In this document: positions 1-7,733 of the stretch, piece by piece
Numbering within the stretch: position 1 is the first letter of the stretch
How the letters are laid out: the number at the start of each line of letters is the position of its first letter
NCBI GenBank assembly: GCA_951394045.1
Contig: CATOAN010000019.1
Coordinates: 1-18,669, forward strand
Direction: 5' to 3'
Source of the DNA: Nitzschia sp. DOCU1
Taxonomy: Eukaryota; Bacillariophyta; Bacillariophyceae; Bacillariales; Bacillariaceae
DNA length: 18,669 nt
The notes under the pieces: generated by a model
What the model was told of the DNA's origin: nothing
The model's database searches: none
What the model saw: the letters and a program-made list of their open reading frames with translations, nothing else
Position numbers and translations under genes: made by a program

Positions 1-457
1 AGAAGTTTACCTCGCTTCGTGAAAATTACGAATTGTCGATTTCAGGACTCAACCGATCGAGCCCAAAAAGAGCCCAAAAATCGACTTTTTTTGGCTTTTC
101 TCAACTCACAAGCCGCCTAGCTAGAATGACCGGGTGGTTTCATAAACTTTGACTTATGGTCGTATTGGGGTTGTAATTGCAGGCGTCTTAGTCGCCGATA
201 AGTCTTCCGACACGTACGGTCAAATTCGAGCGTTTTTGGGTTAATTGGGCCATGCACCGATTCCTTCTTTTGGAAGTTTCTTATGCTGCAGCAGTCCTTT
301 TGCTTTGACAAGCACGGATTCATTATCCTGGCGATTTATGAAAATTTATTGGGGTAAAAAGAGTTGAGAATACGAGATGTGAAAATATCCCGTGTTTTCT
401 CGTGTTATCGGAACTACTACCTTGGCCGTGGGCTTGAACCAGCGGTGGTTCGTCGAC
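1..457. other. Left-edge spacer, no gene recognised
   Basis: I see no convincing coding sequence here on either strand. In particular there is nothing like the receptor or the first half of a nucleotide cyclase that should precede the fragment at 704. The only structure is a small direct and inverted repeat near positions 59-96, listed separately. Confidence 0.6.
59..96. repeat. 11-bp tandem duplication followed by a short hairpin
   Basis: GAGCCCAAAAA occurs twice back to back (59-69 and 70-80). The second copy is followed after 5 bp by TTTTTTTGGCT (86-96), which can pair imperfectly with it. The result is a small A/T-rich hairpin. No function can be assigned; it could simply be low-complexity intergenic DNA. 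Confidence 0.5.
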
Positions 458-646
458 ATGGATGATGAACTACTAGACCCTTCACCTTTCTTTTTACTGG
501 CTTTCGACATGCAGACTACCGAGCTTGAGGAGTTACGTGTGCAGCTCGAGAAAGCAGAGTCCAGACTGCAAGCTCAGGATCACCAACTAGAAACCTGGCA
601 ACGGCGCATGAAGAGAGTAAACCCACTGAACTTGATAGCATGTTGA
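458..646 (+). pseudogene. Short coiled-coil-like open frame, possible exon remnant upstream of the cyclase fragment
   Basis: An open frame runs from an ATG at 458 to a TGA at 644-646, about 62 codons. Its second half is rich in Glu, Leu, Gln and Arg with heptad-like spacing (ELEELRVQLEKAESRL), which suggests a coiled coil. It lies about 60 bp upstream of the cyclase fragment and in the same frame, but stops at 644-646 and 653-655 separate them. A GTAAAC at 617 could be a splice donor, yet I found no acceptor that joins it in frame to the conserved cyclase sequence. It may be a leftover exon of the same gene, where coiled-coil linkers commonly precede cyclase domains, or chance. I do not recognise a family. 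Confidence 0.25.
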
Positions 647-703
647 ATGAGTTGACAATGCTGTCCAGATTTCTTGTTTGCGTACCAATGTCTGGTGTTT
701 AGA

Positions 704-2112
704 ATGAAAGAATTGATTCGAGAGCTCAAGGCCATGCTGGGTCCCGGTACGTGTCCGAGGTCGTCTTGTTTCTACAGACAGCCAGCCAAACCATTCTCAC
801 TCCTCGTTTCTCTCTTCCAGGTACTTCCGATCTTGCATTGCGCGTGGGATTGCATTCAGGACCCGTCACAGCAGGTATCTTGAGAGGAGAAAAGAGTCGT
901 TTTCAATTGTTTGGAGATACTGTCAATACAGCATCGCGTATGGAATCCACGGGTTTTAGAGGTAAAATTCAAGTGTCGCAAGAAACAGCGGATTTGCTCA
1001 TGGCAGCCGGGAAATCCCACTGGCGCAAACCCCGCGAAGAAGCGGTTGTGGCCAAAGGCAAAGGAGAGCTTAAGACGTATTGGCTGGATCCGACAAAGAA
1101 GAAACGTATCCAAAAGGGCAAGGAGCGCGATCGAGATATTCGTGTGGCACAGGAAATTTCCATCAATGGAAATACGCCCGAGAAACCCTTGGCGCCTGGA
1201 GAGGTTGCCTTCGACGACAAATATGCTCGTCTCATTGACTGGAACGTGGATGATGTCTTATTACACCATTTGGCACCAGTCATTTCTACGCGAAGCCGTA
1301 GTCCCTCGCGATGATCCTTGGTCAATCATTCGAGTGAAGTTGCCTTGCGGTTCCGTCGTGCCCGCCCCGATGTTTCCATGTTGCAGCAGACGCGCGCTGA
1401 TCTTCATGAATACGTCAAGCGAATAGCAGTCATGTACCACGACGTTCCGTTTCACAACTTTGAGCACGCGTCTCACGTGACCTTGTGTGCCAACAAGTTG
1501 TTGAATCGATTGATTAACTCGGATGAATCCGACACCGAAGAACAACTGCACAATTCTACCTTTGGAATTTCAAGTTACCCCTTGACACATTTCGCCATTG
1601 TCCTTGCTGCCCTGATTCATGATGTCGACCATACAGGATTGCCCAATGCCCCGCTGGTCAAAGATACACACGACTTGGCGCTGAAATTCAACAATCGCAG
1701 TGTGGTGGAACAAAACTCGGTGCATTTGGGCTGGGAAATGCTCATGGACCCCCGCTTTGACAGATTGCGTAAATGCATTTATCAGACCAACGTGGAGCGA
1801 AAACGATTCCGCCAATTAGTCATCAACTCGGTAATGGCGACCGATATCGCTGATCGTCAAGTCAACGAAGAACGACAACAAAAGTGGGACCGTGCCTTCA
1901 AGTCTTCCAAAGTCTCCGAGAATCAGTCGGCTTTGCAAATGCAAGAAGATATGAATCGTAAAGCTACCGCGGTCATTGAACATATCATCCAAGTTTCCGA
2001 TGCCGCACATACGATGCAGCACTGGCACATTTACTGGAAATTGCAATGTCGTCTTGACGGGTCCCTGCCCGACGGTTACCAAAAGAAAGCAAAATCGCAA
2101 GTGGGGCCGTAA
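704..2112 (+). pseudogene. Decayed guanylate/adenylate cyclase-phosphodiesterase fusion gene
   Basis: Two domains are recognisable. First, the C-terminal half of a class III nucleotide cyclase: residues ELIRELKAMLGPG (704-746) splice over a 74-bp intron to SDLALRVGLHSGPVTAG and LFGDTVNTASRMES (about 910-950). The N-x3-R pair of the active site is present. The N-terminal half, with both metal-binding aspartates, is absent from the DNA. Second, a PDEase_I domain with HNFEHASHV (1453), LIHDVDHTG (about 1615-1638), SVVEQNSVH, MATDIADR and HTMQHWHIYW (ending about 2039). It normally hydrolyses cAMP or cGMP. A TGA at 1312-1314 interrupts the frame between domains, and a stop at 2110-2112 cuts the PDE before its usual last helices. 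Diatoms are known to carry receptor-cyclase-PDE proteins of this order. I infer a 5'-truncated pseudogene. A PDE-only product from 1318 onward would still lack its C-terminus and has no ATG at its start. Confidence 0.75.
747..820 (+). other. Spliceosomal intron inside the cyclase fragment (74 bp)
   Basis: The donor is GTACGTGTCC at 747 and the acceptor is CTCTTCCAG ending at 820. Removing these 74 bases joins frame 2 to frame 1 in phase 1. It restores the continuous cyclase motif LGPG|TSDLALRVGLHSG, which otherwise lies in two frames. This is the best-supported intron in the window and its length is typical of diatoms. Confidence 0.8.
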
Positions 2113-2887
2113 CGGCGAGCTTTTGGGCGTCATCCTTTGGAGCTCGATTGCTATTTGTGAATGCCGGGGATGTCTGCTTGCCCCCGTGTTGGGATTCGTA
2201 TCCCACTTCGACTACACCACTCCTGGCCCAGTGCGGAGACAAGCGACAACTCTATTCGCATCCCGCAATTGATACTGATTCATCACTTCGGGCTTTACAA
2301 CTAGCCGATTCTTTGCAAGCGTTGGATGCTGATTGGAAGGGTCCAACTGGTGTTCACATTGCTAGGATTAGAGAGATCTGCTCGACAAGCAAGTATATAG
2401 AAATTACGACGCTCCAAAGAAGTACCGGGATATCCCACGTGGGAGCTTCAAGGACGAATATCCAGGGCATCAAGAATTCGACGAATAGGAGGAGGAACTA
2501 TTCAAGATGATGCACTCAGGTAGAGCAACAATGCTGCACCGGTTCCATCGTCGTGATGACACTAACGTCAAGGATTTACGGAACCAACATTGACTACTAC
2601 AGGATAAAACATGAACTAGTCAATAGAATTCCTGGCGCAATCGGCCTCTAGCTAGTACTAGTCGTGGTGGTGGTTCCAATCGGTACCACTTTCAAAATTA
2701 TTCCACATAATAAGCTATGCTTGGTTCCATGACGCAAGTGTTTCTCTACTAGCTATGACTACTTTGATTGAGCATGTAAAATGCTCAACCAAGCGAGACA
2801 ACTATCCAAACCAAAGTGAGTGTAAGATAGTACAAGATAATTTACCGTACCCAGCATCATCATCATGTCGTCACTGGACACAATATT
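2113..2887. other. Spacer between the cyclase-PDE remnant and the amidoligase gene
   Basis: Three overlapping short frames run to about 2510, but none resembles the missing end of the phosphodiesterase. A short RNGEL stretch near 2110-2124, in another frame, is the only hint of it. From 2510 the sequence is A/T-rich with many stops and CTAGCTAGTACTAG-like repeats near 2647. It must hold the promoter of the gene that follows, but no clear element stands out. Confidence 0.5.
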
Positions 2888-4402
2888 ATGGTCGAAGAAG
2901 TCAACGACGGCTTTTGCAGCCACAGATCCATCCCGGCTCGCTTTTATTGGATCTCTCGAAAATCCAAGGTCATTTCGTTGAGAAGCTATTCATTCATACC
3001 TTCTTGTTGGAAACGAAAACCCGCTACCATGGCTTCTATCATCATTGGAAATAGCTACCGCCGCATTCCGGATCACGAGGCGCCGTTCGATCGAAGTGGG
3101 CGATTCCGCAAGGTTCATGATTGGACCGTCTTTGTCGACGTTGTCGTCCGTCAAGGCGAGCATCCCGATGCGCTGGAAGACGCTATCGATCGTGTCTCGT
3201 TTGATCTAGGCTCGAGCTTTCATGGAAATCCCTTCCTTTGTCGATCCCCCGTCCCCCTAATGGCACACGGAAGACGTGTCTGGCGATTTAGCACTCGACA
3301 AAAAGCCTACGGATTCGTTACGGCGCAGATTCAAGTCCGCGGTGCCGGGGGCAAAGTAGCAAACTTTACGCACGAAATCGTGCCCGACAATGAAAACTCC
3401 CAAAGCTATAGTTTTGTGGAAGCGCGAGGGCCACGTCCTCTTCGAATGGTAGCATTGCCATCGGAGCAACAGTTCGGAGTGGAACTGGAATGCACGACTA
3501 ATGTGGGGCTTGATGCGATTGTCCGTGCTCTTCCCGTTCCCTGCGTCTTGGTGGGGAACCATGCCGAAGGACGACGCACAATGGACACGTGGAAGATTGT
3601 CCCTGACGGTTCTATTGTTTGCAATCGCTCCATGCCGGATTGCAATACCTTTGAACTCGTTTCGCCAGTCCTGACGGGCGGCACTGGACTTTCTCAAATT
3701 TCTACCGTTTGCCGGGCTCTCAAGCAAAGCGGCAGCATCATCAAAATCAACAAGAGCATGGGCTTTCATGTTCATATTGACGTGGAACACTTGTCCCTTA
3801 ACCAACTCATCAAGATCTGCCAGCAATTCATCAAATATGAACAAGTCTTTGATTCCTTCATGCCGCCTTCTCGTCGGACTGGCAGTGCCGAATCCAATCG
3901 ATACTTTCAAAGCAATCGCGATTCGATAGGCGGATTCTTGACCAACAAGCAACGCAATCAAGCCTTGGCAAACTGTACTTCTCTCGGAGAACTCTGTCAA
4001 CTCATGAATGCGGGAGATTCGCGGTACTACAAGCTCAATCTGCAAAATTTGAGACTTGGCCGACAACCGACTCTGGAGTTTCGTCAACATTCTGCGACGA
4101 TCAATTATGAAAAGATTGCCGCATGGGTACGCTTGTGTGCCCACTTTTGTCAGAATGCCGCAACACTCAAGGCCCCGGTTCCCTTTGCAGCCGATACAGA
4201 TTCACAAGAACGATTCCAAGCGCTCTTTTGGTACGTCATCAAGGATCGAGCACTACGAGACTTTTATGCCAAGCGTCGAGAGCAAGTACGCCAAGGTGGA
4301 AATGGAGAAGAAGAAGAAGACTCCTATTGCTGTGGTGGGTGCGCCAATGGTGGGGCATGCCATTCAGGGGGAGTGGCAAGGGCAATCAGCTCCCGCGCCT
4401 AA
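2888..4402 (+). CDS. YEATS-like domain fused to an amidoligase (ATP-dependent carboxylate-amine ligase)
   Basis: Single-exon frame of 504 codons. Residues about 76-155 resemble a YEATS domain: HDWTVFV (77-83), RVSFDLGSSF (102-111), SPVPL (120-124) and KAYGFVTAQIQV (139-150). F111 and Y141 fall where the acyl-lysine aromatic cage of AF9-type YEATS domains sits. Residues about 194-430 match the Amidoligase_2 family of the glutamine-synthetase/GCS fold: FGVELE (E199, E201), WKIVPDGS (235-242), FELVSP (E256), GFHVHID (H294, H296), YYKLN (380-384) and LEFRQHS (E397, R399, H401). Such enzymes are predicted to form amide or isopeptide bonds with ATP. The tail is acidic and then Cys/Gly-rich (474-495). 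The ATG at 3029 (Met48) has the better context (ACCATGG) and is my preferred start, giving 457 residues. The first 47 residues could be a targeting leader or untranslated sequence. The amidoligase call is firm; the YEATS call is moderate. The substrate is unknown. Confidence 0.85.
   Translation: MVEEVNDGFCSHRSIPARFYWISRKSKVISLRSYSFIPSCWKRKPATMASIIIGNSYRRIPDHEAPFDRSGRFRKVHDWTVFVDVVVRQGEHPDALEDAIDRVSFDLGSSFHGNPFLCRSPVPLMAHGRRVWRFSTRQKAYGFVTAQIQVRGAGGKVANFTHEIVPDNENSQSYSFVEARGPRPLRMVALPSEQQFGVELECTTNVGLDAIVRALPVPCVLVGNHAEGRRTMDTWKIVPDGSIVCNRSMPDCNTFELVSPVLTGGTGLSQISTVCRALKQSGSIIKINKSMGFHVHIDVEHLSLNQLIKICQQFIKYEQVFDSFMPPSRRTGSAESNRYFQSNRDSIGGFLTNKQRNQALANCTSLGELCQLMNAGDSRYYKLNLQNLRLGRQPTLEFRQHSATINYEKIAAWVRLCAHFCQNAATLKAPVPFAADTDSQERFQALFWYVIKDRALRDFYAKRREQVRQGGNGEEEEDSYCCGGCANGGACHSGGVARAISSRA
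3029..3031 (+). promoter_or_regulatory. Preferred translation start of the YEATS-amidoligase gene
   Basis: ACCATGGCT matches the eukaryotic initiation context at -3 to +4. The ATG at 2888 (ATTATGGTC) is weaker at -3. All recognisable domain sequence begins after residue 70, so both starts keep the domains. Confidence 0.5.
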
Positions 4403-4730
4403 GAACAGCTCAAGAGATTTGATAACAGATCTGCAGATGCCGAGGTTTGGGGGACTTTCGGATCAACTAGGATACCAATGAAGCAAGAGTTTGACACTTA
4501 TCTCGGGGAACTCTATAGTCGGCAAATTTATAGTAGAGACAGCTCATGAGTTTGCAAACCACTACTACCCCGTCATCCACTAGCTTGCCAATAGACACAT
4601 CTCACAAGGATTGTGAATCACTGCTACCTCTGTCGTTAACCCACCATTATGATCCACCCGCAAGAAGGTTAGCTTGGCACGTGAAGATATTGCGGCTTTT
4701 TGCCTTCTATCAAACGTTTAAACAAGAGAG

Positions 4731-4764
4731 CTACTAGCTATTCAATTTGCAAGCAAGCTAGTAG
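4731..4764. repeat. 9-bp perfect inverted repeat in CTAG-rich DNA
   Basis: CTACTAGCT (4731-4739) and AGCTAGTAG (4756-4764) are exact reverse complements separated by 16 bp and followed by a T-rich run. More AGTAGTAGCTAGC sequence follows to about 4810. It lies 330 bp past the amidoligase stop. It may be a transcript-end hairpin or just CTAG-rich repeat DNA. Confidence 0.5.
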
Positions 4765-5079
4765 TTTTCTTTAGTAGTAGCTAGCCTGTTACTCTGTCCG
4801 GCAAGCTAGCTACGATAGGCAAGATGTTTGGTCAAAGCAACCTGTATGGTCGAAGCTTTTGCTACTCCCGTGCTACGATAGATGAAGTTATCCATCGATC
4901 GGGTAGATGATTTGACCACCATGACCCAAGCGGCTCAATCTTGTGAACGCAGCTATGGGTCGCCACGCCTAAATAATGGCGCGCCGGGCCGCCACCATGC
5001 GCGCACGCACAGCAGCAAGGGATTGCACCCCTAATATATCTAAGCTATAAAAAAGGTCATCTGATGACCATGGCGCATT

Positions 5080-5592
5080 TTGTTGTTGTTCATATCCTTC
5101 AAACAAAAGTGATCTTAGAGTTGCTCTTTGCGTGGACAAATTAGAATCTAGCTTTATCATACTCTTAACGAGACACATGTCAAGTTGTCCACGGGGAGAC
5201 CAAGAATTGATTGAGATTTTAGCAACGGACGCGCACAACAGTTTTTTTGTGGTGCGAGCTTGATGTCGTTCCTACCATCGCAAATTGAGTTGTCGTAGGC
5301 TTGATCTTTGGATGAACGGAATTGACGACAGCTTTATATCACACCAACGTTTGACTTTGATTTATTTGTTGCATCTGAAAGCCAAGATTTGATTGCGAGT
5401 TTCGCCGCCACCGACGCCGCCTGCCACTTTCTGTGTGTCATTTTGATGTCGTTGATGTCATCGCAATAAAGTTACCTTAGACTTGATCTCTAGACGAACA
5501 AATTTGCACATAGCTTTATTACACTCTCTTCGAACTTAGATTTATTTTGTTTGCCTAAAGGTCAAGATTTGATTGAGATGTCGTTCATCGAA
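5080..5592. repeat. Three degenerate tandem copies of a unit of about 181 bp
   Basis: Three anchors recur at near-constant spacing. AGCTTTAT begins at 5150, 5330 and 5512 (steps 180, 182). CAAGA(A/T)TTGATTG begins at 5201, 5383 and 5563 (steps 182, 180). GATGTCGTT begins at 5262 and 5445 (step 183) and again early at 5577, so the third copy has lost about 50 bp at its end. The copies are strongly diverged between the anchors, which suggests an old tandem triplication. On the minus strand the first two units share a short similar peptide pattern (ASVA-K--I-SW), so the unit may derive from a coding exon, but no family is recognised. Confidence 0.7.
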
Positions 5593-5920
5593 GATGTTGG
5601 CATTAATTCGACCATTGCGGGAAGAATCATGGCCAGTCGATCTAATCAAACTTTTATTCAATGTAGTCGATTCCTTTTTTGACTACTTGGATCAAGAAAA
5701 TAGTCTATTTTCGGCGCTCTGTAGCAAAGGAAAGATGGGTGTTAGAGTACATTTTCAATATGCATATCGTCAAAGTAATCTTTGGAGAGTGTGTTGTAGG
5801 TAGTATCTTTTGATTTGGAGCATTAGAAGAGAAATTACACAAACTTTACTTTACAACACGGTGTATCGCTGTGACGTGGCAGGCAAGATCGCTCCTTACT
5901 ACGTTGGTACCTCAAAAAAA

Positions 5921-5981
5921 TGCAACGGTGTATGCAACGCTGTAGACTCAGTACAAAGCCCACGTAGGTACAAAGCCCACG
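5921..5981. repeat. Two adjacent short tandem duplications
   Basis: TGCAACGGTGTA (5921-5932) is followed directly by TGCAACGCTGTA (5933-5944), one mismatch. Immediately after, GTACAAAGCCCACG occurs at 5951-5964 and 5968-5981, exact over 14 bp with a 3-bp spacer. Both look like replication-slippage duplications in non-coding DNA. Confidence 0.75.
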
Positions 5982-6468
5982 GACCTTCTCGTTGCCCACG
6001 GGGGTATGACGTACGACCCCTCTGAAAAGACGAAGTCGACATGAACCGACAATAACATCATGCTCCGTATCTCAAAGACTAATACCACTCTCTAGCTAGC
6101 TACTGTAGCTACTCTCCGACTTAGCCTACTGTTGCAGTCTATACTGCATACTGCAGTGCCGTCTTGTACGTTTTGAATTGGCTGCGAGATTGACAAGGTT
6201 GCAGCAGATACTAGTAGCAGTGGAAGCACTCGGTTCCATCGTTTGTGCTTATGTGCAGCGGCCTACTGTCATATAAAGCTACTTTAACTATATTTTACTA
6301 AATAGTAGTATACAAAAAGTTGCAATGCATAACATTCCATGCATTCGATCAGCTGTGCAAGTAGTGTAGCAAGCTTCCTCATTGTGCAATTTCGCTTGAG
6401 TAGTACTATGAAATCTTGGATCTTGGCACTTGGACAAAAAATCACAACAACAATCCAGGGGCAAAATA

Positions 6469-6547
6469 GTGGCAGCAGCTGCTGTTGATAGTCGATTTGA
6501 AAGCAGCGGCGACAACAGTAGCAGCATCGGTGGCAGCAGCAGCTGCA
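6469..6547. repeat. Imperfect CAG/GCA-rich microsatellite
   Basis: Many CAG, GCA and AGC triplets appear with interruptions. The low complexity keeps several frames open on both strands and creates spurious Cys-rich or Leu-rich frames. Not considered coding. Confidence 0.6.
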
Positions 6548-7117
6548 GGTTGTATCCCTGGTGTTGGTTTGCAGCTTCTCGCTTCGAATGGTCGTCAACT
6601 CCACATTTGGTGAATCCAAAAATGACAGGTTGAACGGCAACTGCCATCATTACTGACAACACTGTCCTTCTTGCCTTGCAAAATAATCCTTCTTGGATTT
6701 TGTGCAGTAGTGGCGGCGTCAACAAAGTTCGGAGGGCTCTGGCTCTTTCTTGTGCCTCTTGGCAGCACAATTTGACCGGTTCTTTCAAAACAATCCCCAA
6801 TAATCCCCTGCTGATTGTTGAGACGAATGTGCAGTTTGCCATCATGTGGCCATTTTGCGAAGATTTGCTGTACCATGAGACAGCAGCAGCAAGATGTATC
6901 ACCATCCGATGGTGGGGACTCGTTCTTGTTCTTGGCGGTGTGCCGTTTGCATTTGTGGCATACTCAAGCGCGCGGTTGCATTTTCTTTGAGCTCGTGCTT
7001 TTTAACCGCGATAGGGTAGCATTTACGGCGAACAATATTCTACCCCATATGCTACTTTTGTTGCATTTTGGTACTCCAGTTTGCTCGATTCAATGGTAGG
7101 CATACCCAAACTTTTGA

Positions 7118-7133
7118 TGACGTATGTTGACGT
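7118..7133 (+). promoter_or_regulatory. Paired TGACGT (CRE-like) motifs
   Basis: TGACGT occurs at 7118-7123 and 7128-7133, 10 bp apart start to start, which is one helical turn and puts both on the same DNA face. TGACGT is the core bound by bZIP/CREB-type factors, and similar elements mediate CO2/cAMP responses in diatom promoters. Here they lie about 600 bp upstream of the secreted-protein start. Single copies also occur at 5872 and 6007. A hexamer is short, so chance remains possible. Confidence 0.3.
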
Positions 7134-7490
7134 AGACTTCGTTGATGCCCTACGAGAAAATACTACGCCGGTTGCATTTTACTAATAATACAGTAGTAAC
7201 ACCCCTCATGACTGTAAATGTGATCCAAATGTCCTCAGAACGATGCATTCGATTGGTTCAAATGATTAGTTGAGTGGTCGGGAGGGTTTTATTTTTACAC
7301 GTGGCACTGCGGCGTGGCGACCCATAGCAGCGGAATTTTGGCGGAGAAAGCTTACGTGACCGGAGAAAAAGGTAATTTGAAAGGCTTAGGCAATTGTACT
7401 TATGCATTTGCGAAGATGTTTATGGTTAGACGGCCAAAGGCCAGTTCCATCTGAGCACCATTCTTCTGTAATCTTGTGAAAGCCGCGAAT

Positions 7491-7503
7491 TTTTGGCGGG
7501 AAA
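7491..7503 (+). promoter_or_regulatory. E2F-like site upstream of the secreted-protein gene
   Basis: TTTTGGCGGGAAA closely matches the E2F/DP consensus (TTTSGCGGGAAA type). It sits about 230 bp upstream of the ATG at 7734, and a related TTTTGGCGGAGAA lies near 7334. If used, it would suggest cell-cycle-linked transcription. Based on the motif alone. Confidence 0.3.
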
Positions 7504-7733
7504 TCCGATTCCCAGCACTCTCAATTATGAAGTCGTGTTTGGACCGAAGAGCAAAGGCAGTATAAATGCTTTTAACTATGCCACTACAATATTGCCCCGG
7601 TTTCCTCCTTTTTTTTACATTGCCAATGGTCCACGTCCCAGTTCGATGCCAGATTCCCATGTTCCTTTTGCTAACAGCAGGCATTGCAGTCATCATCTTG
7701 TCGTTTTAACCAAAGAATGATAGAAGCACGAGG

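Larger units (their letters stand above)
4403..7733. other. Long spacer (3.3 kb) without a supported gene
   Basis: No frame here resembles a known protein and the longest ones are composition artefacts. Content in order: CTAGCTA-rich inverted repeats at 4731-4810; a G/C-rich patch at 4970-5020; three degenerate copies of a unit of about 181 bp at about 5080-5590; small tandem duplications at 5921-5981; a CAG/GCA-rich stretch at 6469-6547; paired TGACGT sites near 7118; and an E2F-like site at 7491. The last 600 bp probably include the promoter of the secreted-protein gene at 7734. Confidence 0.55.

Noticed and set aside
1312..1314. TGA read as selenocysteine in the cyclase-PDE gene
   Set aside because: The position is a linker, not a redox site, and the gene is broken at two other points. 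A simple nonsense or frameshift relic is more likely.
3257..4144. 295-codon minus-strand frame
   Set aside because: It lies entirely opposite the amidoligase domain, whose plus-strand translation matches a known family; this is a shadow frame.
5045..5142. TATA-like CTATAAAAAAGG plus a GGTCAT/ATGACC palindrome ahead of a 24-codon frame in ACCATGG context
   Set aside because: The TATA-like sequence is only about 20 bp from the ATG, too close for a transcription start between them, and the peptide has no features of a gene.
4969..5238. 89-codon minus-strand frame
   Set aside because: It overlaps the first 181-bp repeat unit and is interrupted in the other units; not recognised as a protein. 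Kept only as a hint that the repeat may come from an exon.
6284..6905. 205-codon minus-strand frame (and a 118-codon partner) with Leu- and Cys-rich stretches
   Set aside because: The open length comes from CAG/GCA-rich DNA, which gives Cys, Leu or Ala runs in different frames. There is no domain-like sequence, and overlapping frames are equally open.
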